Assembly (NCBI GenBank): GCA_027494015.1
Contig: JAOSJP010000001.1
Coordinates: 682,001 to 746,000 of the forward strand
Source: Anaerolineae bacterium
GTDB lineage: Bacteria; Chloroflexota; Anaerolineae; Aggregatilineales; Aggregatilineaceae
Direction of reading: 5' to 3'
Length of the DNA stretch: 64,000 nt
Part shown: positions 18,946-28,508 of the stretch, piece by piece
Position numbering within the stretch: position 1 is the stretch's first letter
Layout: each line of letters opens with the position of its first letter
Translations under genes and position numbers: made by a program
Notes under the pieces: model-generated
What the model was told of the DNA's origin: nothing
Databases searched by the model: none
The model's input: only the letters and a program-made list of their open reading frames with translations

Positions 18946-20031
18946 CTAGACCGCCGGCAACAGGATCACGAAGCGGCTTACATCCTCATCCGTGCTCGTC
19001 ATCTCCAGCGCCCCTCCCACCAGCTCGATGCGCTCCTGGAGCGTGCGCAGACCCAGGACATCACCCCGCTCCTCGTGCGAGGGCATCTCGCCCGCATCGA
19101 AGCCGCGCCCGTCGTGCTCGATGGTCGCCTTAAGCCATTCCGGGCCGACATCCACCACAATGCTGATGGATTTCGCGCCCAGGCTGTCGCGCGCGTTGCC
19201 CATCACGGCCTGAATCGAGCGGAACATCATCACCTCAATGTGGCTAGGCAGGCGGCGCTCGTCTCCCACCACGCTCAACTGGGTCTTGATACCCGTCTTC
19301 TCTTCATAAGCCTCCGCGTAGCGCCGGATGGTGGGCACCAGCCCCAGGTCATCAAGCATCATCGGGCGCAGATCGAAGATGAAATCGCGCACCTTCTGGA
19401 ATGTTGTGCTGGCGACCGTCTTCAGATTACCTAGCTCCTCCTCGGCGCGATCCGGATTGCGGTCAAAGAGTCGCTGGCAAATCTCCGCCTGGAGGATGAA
19501 GTTGGTCAATGACTGCGCCGGCCCATCGTGCATCTGCCGGGCCAACCGCTGGCGCTCGGCTTCCTGGGCCTCAACCACGTTGATGATCGCCCGCCTGGAC
19601 AGGCGGCCCGCTTCCCCTTCGCCCTGCTCCATCACCGGGGCGATCGCTGGCCGGAACACGGCATCTGGCCCCAGACTGCGCACCAGCCGCAGCAGCCTTC
19701 CCAGCAGTTCCTCGAAATGCTGCAATTCCTTGAGCGTGGCTTTGGCTTTCTCAAGCTGCCCTTGCAGTGTGAGCAACCGCGTCTTGATGTCAGAGGCGCT
19801 GTCATAGGCTGCCTTGATGTCCGCGCGGGGGATCGTGTCGAAATTCGTCTCCACGCGGCTGAGCTGCGCGCTGATCGCCACATGGCGGTCGCGGATGCGC
19901 CCCACTTCAAGCTGCGTCTGTTCGATCAACTGCTGGTTTTCCAGCACGCGCTTGCGGATGTTCTCGTACTCGATTTCGAATTCGCGCAGCACTTCGTCCT
20001 GGGGGACCGCAGCACCCTGGGGCATCACCAC
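18946..20031 (-). CDS. soluble two-component sensor histidine kinase (HisKA_3/DegS type)
   Basis: 361 residues with no transmembrane helix. Residues about 15-115 are rich in charged heptads and predicted coiled coil (QTQLEVGRIRDRHVAISAQL). The dimerisation/phospho-acceptor motif EAERQRLARQMHDGPAQSL places the phosphorylated His at about 168. The ATPase has an N-box VMGNARDSLGAKS and G-boxes DGRGFD and LGLRTLQERIELVGG. This architecture resembles DegS, a cytoplasmic kinase that senses internal signals. It follows its probable partner regulator by 32 bases in one operon. The ligand or signal is unknown. Confidence 0.9.
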   Translation of the reverse strand: MVMPQGAAVPQDEVLREFEIEYENIRKRVLENQQLIEQTQLEVGRIRDRHVAISAQLSRVETNFDTIPRADIKAAYDSASDIKTRLLTLQGQLEKAKATLKELQHFEELLGRLLRLVRSLGPDAVFRPAIAPVMEQGEGEAGRLSRRAIINVVEAQEAERQRLARQMHDGPAQSLTNFILQAEICQRLFDRNPDRAEEELGNLKTVASTTFQKVRDFIFDLRPMMLDDLGLVPTIRRYAEAYEEKTGIKTQLSVVGDERRLPSHIEVMMFRSIQAVMGNARDSLGAKSISIVVDVGPEWLKATIEHDGRGFDAGEMPSHEERGDVLGLRTLQERIELVGGALEMTSTDEDVSRFVILLPAV

Positions 20032-20063
20032 CGCTCCTCGCTATTCACTGTCCGAACAGACTA

Positions 20064-20789
20064 TCACTTCGCTTGTTTGTTGTCTTGCGTGCGCACCCAG
20101 CCCCGCCGCAGTGCGTAGACCGCCGCCTGCGTCCGGTCGCGCACGTCAAGCTTCTTGAGAATGGAGGTCATGTGGTTCTTGACTGTCTGGTGACTGATCC
20201 CCAGCGACTGCGCGATCTCTTTGTTGCTCTTGCCGCGCGTCACATACTGGAGGATCTCCATTTCGCGCGCGCTGAGCGGCATGAAGTGCTCACCCAGGTC
20301 CACCATGTTGGGGCCGGTCACCGCCTCTACGCCAGCCTCCAGCCACTGCCGAAGCTCAGCGCCCGTGAAGGTTCTCCCGGCTACCACATAATTGCCGCGC
20401 ACCACCGAGCGCACCACCTCCACCAGCTTTTCCGGCTCTATGTCCTTCGGGCAATAGGCCGCGCCTCCAGAGCGCATGGCGTGCAGCACCTGCTCCATGT
20501 CGTCATAAGCCGTCAGCAGCACCACCGCAGGAGCGACCTGCTCTGCTTTCAGCCGGCTGGCGACCTGCAGACCGTTGATGCCCGGCAGGTTGATGTCCAG
20601 CAGTAGCACATCGGGGCGCAGATCGCGCACCAACTGCAAGGCTTCTTCGCCTGTTGACGCTTCGGCCAGCACCTCGATGTCGTCCTCAGTGGCGAAGATG
20701 TTGCGCAGCCCCTGGCGAAATACCGGGTGATCGTCCACGATCACCAGCCGAATCCGCGCTGGAGTCATAGAAGTATTGTCCTGTTCCAT
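20064..20789 (-). CDS. NarL/FixJ family response regulator
   Basis: 241 residues. The receiver domain has the acidic pocket DD near 19-20, phospho-acceptor D65 (LLLDINLPGING), T (LLTAYDD) and K (YCPKD). The C-terminal LuxR-type helix-turn-helix runs about 170-232 (LSAREMEILQYVTRGKSNKE, IAQSLGISHQTVKNHMTSIL). The linker of about 50 residues is longer than usual. A second ATG at residue 8 is an alternative start. It is transcribed from 20852-20880 with the kinase gene. The adjacent pilus operon is a plausible but unproved target. Confidence 0.92.
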   Translation of the reverse strand: MEQDNTSMTPARIRLVIVDDHPVFRQGLRNIFATEDDIEVLAEASTGEEALQLVRDLRPDVLLLDINLPGINGLQVASRLKAEQVAPAVVLLTAYDDMEQVLHAMRSGGAAYCPKDIEPEKLVEVVRSVVRGNYVVAGRTFTGAELRQWLEAGVEAVTGPNMVDLGEHFMPLSAREMEILQYVTRGKSNKEIAQSLGISHQTVKNHMTSILKKLDVRDRTQAAVYALRRGWVRTQDNKQAK

Positions 20790-20851
20790 CGGCAGGCGCT
20801 CACCCCAGTTTGCAGGCGCGCCCCTCAGCCAACTGCTGCGGGCGTGATCTT

Positions 20852-20880
20852 AGCATAGTGCAAGGCCCCCGATCTCACAA
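20852..20880 (-). promoter_or_regulatory. predicted sigma70-type promoter for the response regulator/kinase operon
   Basis: Minus-strand TTGTGA (20875-20880) and TATGCT (20852-20857) are separated by 17 bases, about 63 bases before the regulator ATG. Confidence 0.5.
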
Positions 20881-20913
20881 TAGAACATTTGCTCGGTATA
20901 TTGTCTCGCCAGG

Positions 20914-22488
20914 CTACCAGACGCACCCCGCCGGCCACTCCAGGCGATAGACCGCCATGTTGCCGCCACCCGCCGCCGGGGCATAGGGCGCACCGGTGAT
21001 GAAGATGGGTGCTCCTCCCAGGCGGGGATCGTCAGGCGGAACCGGGCGCTGATCGGGCATGACCATCAGGTACGCGACCCCGCGCGAGCACATCAGCCGC
21101 ATGATCGCTTCCCCATCGCGGAAGAGCGGCACGATCTCCGGGCTGACCAGCCCCGCCAGATCGAAGATGGGGCGCGGCGCGAAGTACCCCACCGCCCCAA
21201 TGTCGTGCACGGCGAGCAGGTCGTCTTCGGCCAGATTCGCTTTCACCCACCTGGCTGTGGCCACCATCTCCGTGTTGATGATGCGCACGTCCGCGCCGTA
21301 CTGCCGCGCGCCGATGATCCAGAACCCACCCGTCACCAGCAACAGCGCCAGGGCCAGGCTGCGCGACAGTACCCGCCCTGCCGCAGATCGCCGCGCGCGC
21401 TGCACCAGAGTCAGAGTGCCCCCCACGCCAAAGACCAGCAGCGCTGGGAGCACCGGCATCACGTAGCGTCCGTGCTGGTAGTTGGCCGGCAGCCGCAGCC
21501 CGTAAGCCGAGACGTGCAGCGCCGCCCACAGCAAGGGCAGCGCGTAGATCAGAGCGCGCCCGTCCTGCCGCGCGCGCTGCACCACGCCCGCACAACCTGC
21601 CAGCAGCCCTGGCAGCGCCAGCGACAGGTGACCGGCCAGCATGGGGGCGATCATACGAGCGTACCGCTCCGGCAGCGACCATCGCTCGCTGATCGGCGCG
21701 TACTCTGCCTGCTTCGCCGCCGCCGTATCCGGCAGCAGCGTCCCGCTGAGGTGCCAGTTCAGCGCTGCCGCCGGAGCGCAGATCGCCGCCCAGGACAACG
21801 CCAGGCCAGCGATCCACATCACCGCAGGGGAGCGCCAGCGCCAGCCGTCCCGCCCTGCTGTCGCCGCGCGCAGCAGGACGGCCAGCCCCACCAGCGCGAC
21901 GCCTTCTGGCCGGGTGAGCGTCAGCGCCGCGCTCACCACCCCCGTTCTGGCGCCGCGCAGCAACGCCTGGCGCGGCGACGGACCCTGTTGTGCGGCGGCA
22001 TCGGCCCAGGTCGCCCAGATCAGCGCCAGGGCCAGCGCCGCGAACAGCATCGTCTCCATGCCGGAGGCCGCCGCCCAGACCAGGTGCCAGGACAGCGCGA
22101 CCAGCACGCCCGTCCACAGGCGCGCACCACCCACATCCGGCCAGAGGTGCCCGGCCAGCCGCGCGCTGATCCACCCGGCGGCGCTCAGGCTCAGCGCGCC
22201 CAGGGCGAACGTCCAGGCGAAGTGCGACACGCGCAGCAGGTATGCTCCCGCCAGCAGCAGCGAGTACAGGGGCGCGGTCGAGGCGCTGCTTGGCTGGCCC
22301 GGCACAAACGCCCACTCGCCGCGCTCGGCCAGGTTGTGTGCGTATGTCTGGTGAATCCAGGCGTCGTCGAGCGGATAGCCGGAGTCACTGAGTTGCAGCG
22401 CCGCCGCGACGTACAGCAGCACGCCAATCGCCGCCACGACCAGCACGATCAGGTCATCGCGCGCGGCAACGTGTCGCAGCCGTGTCAT
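20914..22488 (-). CDS. GT-C fold integral membrane glycosyltransferase-like protein
   Basis: 524 residues with about ten hydrophobic helices. The first extracytoplasmic loop holds SGYPLDDAWIHQTYAHNLAE, where paired acidic residues after the first helix mark GT-C enzymes that use polyprenyl-phosphate sugars. Later GMETMLFAALALALI and LTRPEGVALVGLAVLLR resemble AftB-like arabinofuranosyltransferases. The C-terminus is a soluble extracytoplasmic part (VHDIGAVGYFAPRPIFDLAG). Sugar donor and acceptor are unknown. Its ATG overlaps the preceding stop by 4 bases; it is the last gene of a five-gene GT-C run. Confidence 0.8.
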   Translation of the reverse strand: MTRLRHVAARDDLIVLVVAAIGVLLYVAAALQLSDSGYPLDDAWIHQTYAHNLAERGEWAFVPGQPSSASTAPLYSLLLAGAYLLRVSHFAWTFALGALSLSAAGWISARLAGHLWPDVGGARLWTGVLVALSWHLVWAAASGMETMLFAALALALIWATWADAAAQQGPSPRQALLRGARTGVVSAALTLTRPEGVALVGLAVLLRAATAGRDGWRWRSPAVMWIAGLALSWAAICAPAAALNWHLSGTLLPDTAAAKQAEYAPISERWSLPERYARMIAPMLAGHLSLALPGLLAGCAGVVQRARQDGRALIYALPLLWAALHVSAYGLRLPANYQHGRYVMPVLPALLVFGVGGTLTLVQRARRSAAGRVLSRSLALALLLVTGGFWIIGARQYGADVRIINTEMVATARWVKANLAEDDLLAVHDIGAVGYFAPRPIFDLAGLVSPEIVPLFRDGEAIMRLMCSRGVAYLMVMPDQRPVPPDDPRLGGAPIFITGAPYAPAAGGGNMAVYRLEWPAGCVW

Positions 22489-24047
22489 GGAGCAGCCTCT
22501 TCCCGCACGATCTCAAAGAGCAGCCGGTCGTCGTTGCGCTGCGGCGTGTCCGCCCCGTAATGCCGCACCAGGCGCAAATAGGGCCGCGCGTCGGCACCCG
22601 TGAATAGCCCGCTGAAGGGAGCCGTCCGGTTCGCGTCCAGCAGCAGATGCGTCACCCCATAGCGAGCGGCAATCTCCGGCACCACGTCGGGGTCAGAGTC
22701 GGGCACCACTACCCCCGCCAACCCTGTCTGGTAATACAGCGCCGCCGGATCGTTGACCATGAGCACCGCGCCCGCTGGCAAGTCGCGCGCGATCTCGCGG
22801 TAGAAGCGCGCGTTGTCGTTCCAGCCGCCCAGCTTGGCGCTGAGAGCGCTCAGCGTCAGCGCCAGGGCGAGGAGCACCGCGGCCCCGTTGAACACGGCGG
22901 ACGCCTCGGCAGGCCGCCAGCGCCGCCGCTGCGCGGCCCAGGCGATACCCTCGTCCAGGCCCGCCGCCGCCAGCGCCGCCCAGAAGGGCAGCAGTGCGGC
23001 GGACGAATGGAACAGCCCGCCCCGGTAGCCGGGGAAGGCGAAGACAAGGGTCATGACGAGGTGCAGGGCCGCCGCGTACAGGGCGAAGCCGCGCACCAAC
23101 GTCAGCGAGCGCCGCCGCCACCAGGCGAACAGCGCAAAGGGACCGAGGATCACCCACGTCTCGACAGCCACGAACGTGCCCAGGTTGTTGACCAGCGCCT
23201 CCAGCCGCGAGCGCAGAATCGGGCCGGCTCCCCACGCCAGGAAATCGCTGGGGGACGCGCCCGGCGGGTAGCGCACCAGCTCATCGTAGCTGCGCATCCA
23301 GATCGTGTCCGCGCCGCCGAGCGGCAGCGGCGTGCCAAGAACGTCCAGGTTGCGCGCGAACCAGGGCAACATGACGATCCCGTAGGCCAGCAGCCCCACG
23401 CCCGCCGCGCGCAGTCCATCCACCCAGCGCCCTGGCCGCCAGAAGGCCACCGCAACCAGCACCAGGACGAGCAGCACGCCGTCCGCGCGCGTCAGGTGGG
23501 CCAGCCCGCCCAGCGCCCCGCTGATCGCGTACCAGTGCAGTTGCCGCCCCTGCGCCGCGCGGCCCAGCGCCAGCAGCGCGAGAGCACCGATGACGCCATA
23601 GAGCGCGAACGTGTCCGCCGTCACCCAGAAGGGCACGTAGAAGCCGCTGAAGACGACCAGCAGCGCGGCAACCCAGGCAGTGCGCCGCCGCACGCCGAGC
23701 CGCTCGCCCAGCCAGAATGCAATCAACACCAGCCCGGCGTAGCACAGCACGGACGGCACCTGCGCCGCACGGAAGGTCGCGCCGCCTACGACCATACCCG
23801 CTGCCGCAACCAACGATTCCAGCGGCATCCAGTAGGTATGGCTGGGGCCGGGCAGCCGGTCAGGAGCGTTGAAATACGTCCACAGGTACGGGTCGCTCAG
23901 GCCATGCCCCTCGGCCAGGCGCTTGGCCGCGTTGAAGTAGTAGTAGGCGTCGGTGTAACCGGGCTGCTCCAGCAGCAGCGCCAGCAAGGTTCCCCAGGCC
24001 AGGGCCAGCACGCCCAGCAGCGCATACGCCCGTCGCCCGGCGATCAT
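22485..24047 (-). CDS. GT-C fold (family 39-like) membrane glycosyltransferase
   Basis: 520 residues. After the first helix the loop GYTDAYYYFNAAKRLAEGHG carries the acidic/aromatic motif of GT39-like enzymes, followed by SHTYWMPLES. About nine more helices follow, including GALGGLAHLTRADGVLLVLV. The soluble C-terminal tail has VLMVNDPAALYYQTGLAGVV. The frame is open far upstream to 24845, but that part is the shadow of the neighbouring gene. The ATG at 24047 overlaps the previous stop as ATGA. Confidence 0.8.
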   Translation of the reverse strand: MIAGRRAYALLGVLALAWGTLLALLLEQPGYTDAYYYFNAAKRLAEGHGLSDPYLWTYFNAPDRLPGPSHTYWMPLESLVAAAGMVVGGATFRAAQVPSVLCYAGLVLIAFWLGERLGVRRRTAWVAALLVVFSGFYVPFWVTADTFALYGVIGALALLALGRAAQGRQLHWYAISGALGGLAHLTRADGVLLVLVLVAVAFWRPGRWVDGLRAAGVGLLAYGIVMLPWFARNLDVLGTPLPLGGADTIWMRSYDELVRYPPGASPSDFLAWGAGPILRSRLEALVNNLGTFVAVETWVILGPFALFAWWRRRSLTLVRGFALYAAALHLVMTLVFAFPGYRGGLFHSSAALLPFWAALAAAGLDEGIAWAAQRRRWRPAEASAVFNGAAVLLALALTLSALSAKLGGWNDNARFYREIARDLPAGAVLMVNDPAALYYQTGLAGVVVPDSDPDVVPEIAARYGVTHLLLDANRTAPFSGLFTGADARPYLRLVRHYGADTPQRNDDRLLFEIVREEAAP

Positions 24048-25264
24048 ACCGCCTCCCTGGGCAGCAGCACGGAGTCCGCCGCCCACCACTGCCGCCGGGT
24101 GAGCCACAGCAGCGCCAGCATTCCGAACGGCACTGGCAGGTACAGCGTGGGATGCTCGAAGCCATCTACGACCGTGAGCAGGAAGTGCACCCAGGGGGCA
24201 GCCAGCAGCGCCAGCAGGATCGCCGCAGCCAAGCGCGTCCCGCTCCGCTGGCGGAGCGTCAGGCCGCGCAGATAGAACAGCAGCGGAATGGTGAACACGA
24301 CGAAGTGTGGCGTTGCCGTGCGCATCGCCGACAGATGGGTGACGGTCAGCGTGAGCATCACCGTCCAGTCCAGGCGCTCGCCCCGCCCGCGCCACAGCAC
24401 CATGGCCCACGCCCAGGCCAGCAGCGCCCACAGCGCAGCGTTGGCCGCCCACTCCACCGCCGCGCCCAGCCCCAGGTAGTGGCGCGTGACGATCCACACC
24501 GGCGCGCCCAGCGCGGTGTAGGACGGGTACTGCTCGATCTGCGCCAGCCAGTCGCCTAACCAGGTCGGCACGAGCGCGAACGACAGCCCTGCCAACACCC
24601 CACCGGCTCCGGCGAACGCTGCCAGCAAGCGCCAGCGCCGCAGGCTCAGCCCCACCAGCAGCAGGAATGGGATCAGCAGAAAGCCCATCTGCGGCTTGAT
24701 CGTCGAGAGCGCCAGCGCAGCCCCGGCCAGCGCATCGCGCCGCCGGGCGAAGGCCCACAGCGCCAGCACGTGGAGTCCGTAGACCAGCAGACCCGGCTGC
24801 CCCAGCAGCAGCCCGCGCGCCGCGTAGTAGTTGCCCAGCGTCCACAGCAGCAAGACGCCCAGCAGCCCCGGCCTGGGCCGCCAGCCATAGAGGTCAAGCA
24901 GCAGGATGGTCGCGGCAACCAGACAGGCTTCGAGGAGCACCATCCAGACCGCCGACGCCCAGGCGTAGCCGGTGAAAACCAGCGGCAGCAGGAGGAACAC
25001 CGTGTAGAACGGGTAGGCGAAGTAACCGGGGTCTTCGTCGTCGGCGGCCCTCCGTCCGTAGATGCGCTGCTGGATGTTGGCGCTCGCCGCCTGGCCATAG
25101 GGGTTCAGCCCATCGCGCCAGTACGAGCGCGCCCCTTCCCAGCGCGACAGAAAATCGTTGTGCCCCGGATACGGCGCGGTCAGCACATCGTGCGTGGCGA
25201 TGATGTTCCCGGCCAGCAGCAGGCCCAGCAGCGCTATGGCACCCCATACCCCCCAGCGTCTCAC
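24044..25264 (-). CDS. GT87/DUF2029 polyprenol-phosphate-mannose-type mannosyltransferase
   Basis: 406 residues, multi-spanning. NDFLSRWEGARSYWRDGLNPYG after helix one is the GT87 (DUF2029) signature, with IKPQMGFLLIPFLLLVG as the conserved family segment. I prefer the GTG at 25264 (VRRWGVWGAIALLG) with GGAGG 10 bases upstream. It starts just after the previous gene ends and leads straight into the first helix. An in-frame ATG at 25321 would overlap the previous gene by 32 bases. Probably transfers mannose or a similar sugar outside the membrane; the acceptor is unknown. Confidence 0.8.
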   Translation of the reverse strand: MRRWGVWGAIALLGLLLAGNIIATHDVLTAPYPGHNDFLSRWEGARSYWRDGLNPYGQAASANIQQRIYGRRAADDEDPGYFAYPFYTVFLLLPLVFTGYAWASAVWMVLLEACLVAATILLLDLYGWRPRPGLLGVLLLWTLGNYYAARGLLLGQPGLLVYGLHVLALWAFARRRDALAGAALALSTIKPQMGFLLIPFLLLVGLSLRRWRLLAAFAGAGGVLAGLSFALVPTWLGDWLAQIEQYPSYTALGAPVWIVTRHYLGLGAAVEWAANAALWALLAWAWAMVLWRGRGERLDWTVMLTLTVTHLSAMRTATPHFVVFTIPLLFYLRGLTLRQRSGTRLAAAILLALLAAPWVHFLLTVVDGFEHPTLYLPVPFGMLALLWLTRRQWWAADSVLLPREAV

Positions 25265-25289
25265 AACTGGCGAACCTCCCCCATCCCAC

Positions 25290-26888
25290 TCATGGGCACG
25301 TCGCCTCCGCCGCTTGTGCATCCGGTTCCGTGAAGGGGTAGACGAGCAGATCGTTGAAGCGCACCGTCTCCTGCTCGGCGTAATGCTGGCGCAGCCAGCG
25401 CAGCGCATCGTACCGCTCGTTCTGTGGGTCGTCGGCGACAAGCGCCGCCATCTCGTCCTCCAGCCGGTCGAAGGCCACGTACCACACACGCTCGGCGCCG
25501 CCCGCCGCCTCGGCGGCGCACTCGTCGGCCAGCAGGCCCAGGGCACGCTGCGTGGGCAGGGCCAGCGTATCCGAGCCGGAGCCAGGAATGTCGCGCACGT
25601 ACCGCTGCGGCAGGTCACGCCCGTAATACACCATCGGCAGCGCGGTGATCTTGTTGCCGTGCAGCACCACATCGCCTTCGGCAGCCACTCCCTCCAGGTA
25701 GCGCGCTGCCCGGTCGAACGGCGGGTTGGGGAACGTGTCCCAGGTATAGTGCGTCACCAGTCCGAACACCGCCACAACGGCCCACGCCCCGGCGACGACC
25801 GCCACAATCGGGCGCGGCATTCCCCCTCGCGCGAAGAGCCAGCCCATGCCCACGTAGAACATCAGCGCAGATGGCAGCAGCGCGCGCGGCAGGAAGACCG
25901 GCTGCAACACGTAGGACGCACCCCACATGAGCAGCATGGGGGCCAGCGCCAGCCAGAGCGTCCAGCCGAGCGCCGTCCGCTCGCGGCTCCCCGCCGGGAG
26001 CAACCGCCGCGCTGCCCATGCCCGGTATAGCAATAGCACCACCAGCACCGCCGCCAGCAGAAAGGTCGGCAGCCACCACGCGGCGGAGAAGTCAAGGTTG
26101 ACCGAGACAAACGAGCGCAGCGCCAGCCACAGGTGCAGCACATTGGGCCGGTCTACCCAATACTGGCGCAGCTTGCCCATCTGCTCCGGCAGGTTGACCA
26201 TCCAGGGCAGATACACGGCAAGGGCCACGCCTGCGCCGCCAGCAGTGAAGGCCAGGCGGCGTCCATCGCGGAACAACACCGGCAGCAGCCCCAGCGCCAG
26301 CAGATACAGCGCCGCCAGTTGCTGCACGTACATGCTGATCCCCGCCAATATCCCGAACGCGATCCACCACGCCGGCCGCCGCCCCTGCCACGCCCGCCAG
26401 TAGGCCCAGGTGGTCAGCAGCAGCGCCAGGCCCAGCAGCGCGTACATGCGCGCTTCCTGCGAATACTGCACGTGAAACGGCGCGACCGCCGCGATCAGCG
26501 CCGCGGCCCGCCCCGCGCGCTCGCCGAACCAGTCGCGGGCCAGCCCGTAGACCACGGCGACGCTCAGCACGCCCACCAGGGCGCTGTACAGGCGCACCGC
26601 CGCCGCTGACTGCCCGCAGATGCGCATCCAGCCGTGCAGGGTAGCATAATACAGCAGGGGGTGCACATCGGCGGCGCTGCCGTCCACCTGCTCCAGCGTC
26701 CCGGCGCGCATCGCGTCCAGCCCCTGCTCGGCGAAGAGCACGGCGAACGCCTCGTCATACCACAGCGTTCGCCCGCCGAGGTTGACCAACCGCAGCCCCA
26801 GCGCGACCAGCAGCAGCAAGCCCAGCGCCATCCATCGCCGCGCCATCGGTCGGCGCGGGTGTTCGCTGGTCCGCAACGTAGTACTCAT
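25290..26888 (-). CDS. GT39-like membrane glycosyltransferase (PMT_2 / ArnT-like)
   Basis: 532 residues with about eleven helices. The hallmark first loop is NLGGRTLWYDEAFAVLFAEQ, followed by DVHPLLYYATLHGWM and APFHVQYSQEARMYALLG; these are the conserved GT39/PMT_2 motifs with the catalytic acidic residue (DE). The soluble C-terminal domain from about 400 contains VLHGNKITALPMVYYGRDLP. Such enzymes use lipid-phosphate sugars to modify extracytoplasmic acceptors. It follows the previous gene by 2 bases. Confidence 0.85.
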   Translation of the reverse strand: MSTTLRTSEHPRRPMARRWMALGLLLLVALGLRLVNLGGRTLWYDEAFAVLFAEQGLDAMRAGTLEQVDGSAADVHPLLYYATLHGWMRICGQSAAAVRLYSALVGVLSVAVVYGLARDWFGERAGRAAALIAAVAPFHVQYSQEARMYALLGLALLLTTWAYWRAWQGRRPAWWIAFGILAGISMYVQQLAALYLLALGLLPVLFRDGRRLAFTAGGAGVALAVYLPWMVNLPEQMGKLRQYWVDRPNVLHLWLALRSFVSVNLDFSAAWWLPTFLLAAVLVVLLLYRAWAARRLLPAGSRERTALGWTLWLALAPMLLMWGASYVLQPVFLPRALLPSALMFYVGMGWLFARGGMPRPIVAVVAGAWAVVAVFGLVTHYTWDTFPNPPFDRAARYLEGVAAEGDVVLHGNKITALPMVYYGRDLPQRYVRDIPGSGSDTLALPTQRALGLLADECAAEAAGGAERVWYVAFDRLEDEMAALVADDPQNERYDALRWLRQHYAEQETVRFNDLLVYPFTEPDAQAAEATCP

Positions 26889-26890
26889 GA

Positions 26891-28396
26891 TCAGCCGTTG
26901 GCAGGCAGTCGCTCGAACAGCGCCGAGCGGTTGTCGTCAAAACGCAGCTCGCGCCAGCGCTCGGGCATGGCCCGCAGCGCGCCCGCCAGCGCGCTCTGCG
27001 CCTCAATCGCCACCCGGTCAATCTCCTGCTGCTCCAGTGCCGCCTCCCACCCCTCGCGCAGCAGCAGCACGTCCAGGTATTGGCGCAGGAATTCGTCGTT
27101 GTAGAGGTCAGTGCGCCCGTCCACATAGACCGGCACATGTGGCGCGGCGAAGATCAGATACCCGCCCCAGTTGTAGCTGTTGAACAGGTGCTCACCGGGG
27201 TGAGTCTGCTCCAGGTAGGCGGCCAGCTCCACCGGAAACAGCTCCGTCTGCGCCTCGCGCATGGTCTCGCGGCTGAGAACAGCGCCCACTTTCGCCAGCG
27301 CGCCAACGGCCACCAGCCCCAGCAGCAGCCAGTTGGCGGCCAGCAGCGGCCCGCCGACCCGGCGGCGTGGCCGGATCTGCCAGCCGCGCTCGGTCAGCCA
27401 GGCGTCGAGGTGCCGCGTCAGCACCGGCGTGGCGACCAGGGCGAAGACCGCGATGTTGCGCCCGGCCAGCAGCGCCATCGCCGCCGTGCCCGCCACCAGC
27501 ACGAGATCCGTCCAGTCGGCGCGCCGCCCGCTGATGCCAAAGACGGCGATGATCCCCAACAGCAGCAGCAGAAACGGCCAGGTCTGCGGCTGGTGGAAGT
27601 CCGGCGTTGCCCACTCCTGGATGAAGTCCTGCAGCGCGCCGATCCCAACGGTGTCGAACGGGTAGGCCAGCATCCGCAGGCCGTAGGGATTGACCGCCAC
27701 CAGCGGGATTGAGAGCGCCGTCACGCCCACCAGCTTGCGCAGCCGCGCCCCGCGCACCACGGTCGGGCGCGTGTCGCCGAACAGACTGCCCAACACCTCG
27801 CCGGCAATCGTCCCCAACAGCACGATGAAGGCGATGGCGAAGCCGCCATGCAGGTTCACCCACAGGACAATCAGCGGAGGGATGAGCCACAGCCGGTCTA
27901 TCTGACGGCGCTTGTACAGATACAGCAGATAGAGCACCGCCGCGCCCAATGCGAAGGAGAACATCTGCGGGCGCGGCGACCAGAAGACAGCCGCCGTCGC
28001 GCCGCCCAGCACGACAGCGAAGGCGCGCACGTAGGCGTTGCCCTCACACGCTGCGTAGACCAGGGCCATGCCGCCCGTAGCCAGCAGCGCCGTGATCAGC
28101 GCCAGCCCGATGTTGCCGGAGTCGCCAGGGGACACGCCGCCGCCGAAGAGCTTGTAGGCACCGTATAGCACAAGCTGCGCGCCCCAGCTATGGTTGATCC
28201 AGGGGGCGTTTAGCCGCGTGTGAGAGAACAGATCGTGGCGCAGAACGGCGCGCTGCTCCACCATGATCTCGCCGCTGCGCAAGTGCCACCAGGTATCAGT
28301 GTCGGTCGGCACGCGCACGGCCATGGCGAATAGTAGCATAAAGAGCACCGCCGCCATCAGCCGCTCAGTGGTGAGCCGCCGGAATCCGCTCATCAT
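26891..28396 (-). CDS. conserved multi-spanning membrane protein, GT-C-like
   Basis: 501 residues, about eleven helices. The first loop has VPTDTDTWWHLRSGEIMVEQ, a motif of a widespread uncharacterised family with GT-C-like topology, then PWINHSWGAQLVLYGAYKL. The C-terminal soluble region includes LFNSYNWGGYLIFAAPHVPV and YVDGRTDLYNDEFLRQYLDV, well conserved in that family. It heads the run of five linked membrane genes; no promoter stands out in the 110 bases upstream. A role in surface glycan assembly is inference from context. Confidence 0.75.
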   Translation of the reverse strand: MMSGFRRLTTERLMAAVLFMLLFAMAVRVPTDTDTWWHLRSGEIMVEQRAVLRHDLFSHTRLNAPWINHSWGAQLVLYGAYKLFGGGVSPGDSGNIGLALITALLATGGMALVYAACEGNAYVRAFAVVLGGATAAVFWSPRPQMFSFALGAAVLYLLYLYKRRQIDRLWLIPPLIVLWVNLHGGFAIAFIVLLGTIAGEVLGSLFGDTRPTVVRGARLRKLVGVTALSIPLVAVNPYGLRMLAYPFDTVGIGALQDFIQEWATPDFHQPQTWPFLLLLLGIIAVFGISGRRADWTDLVLVAGTAAMALLAGRNIAVFALVATPVLTRHLDAWLTERGWQIRPRRRVGGPLLAANWLLLGLVAVGALAKVGAVLSRETMREAQTELFPVELAAYLEQTHPGEHLFNSYNWGGYLIFAAPHVPVYVDGRTDLYNDEFLRQYLDVLLLREGWEAALEQQEIDRVAIEAQSALAGALRAMPERWRELRFDDNRSALFERLPANG

Positions 28397-28508
28397 CCCC
28401 CCCTGTCGCCACCGCCGGCACCCGCCGTCAAACGCTCAGCGCGGAGCGTTCGCAGATCGCGCGCAGAACCAGGGGCACAGAGACAGCGCCCCCCTCCTCC
28501 GCCCTCTG

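Noticed and set aside
24048..24845. N-terminal extension of the GT-C gene that starts at 24047
   Set aside because: The extension is an out-of-frame reading of the neighbouring GT87 gene; the ATG at 24047 gives the proper first helix and a 4-base overlap.
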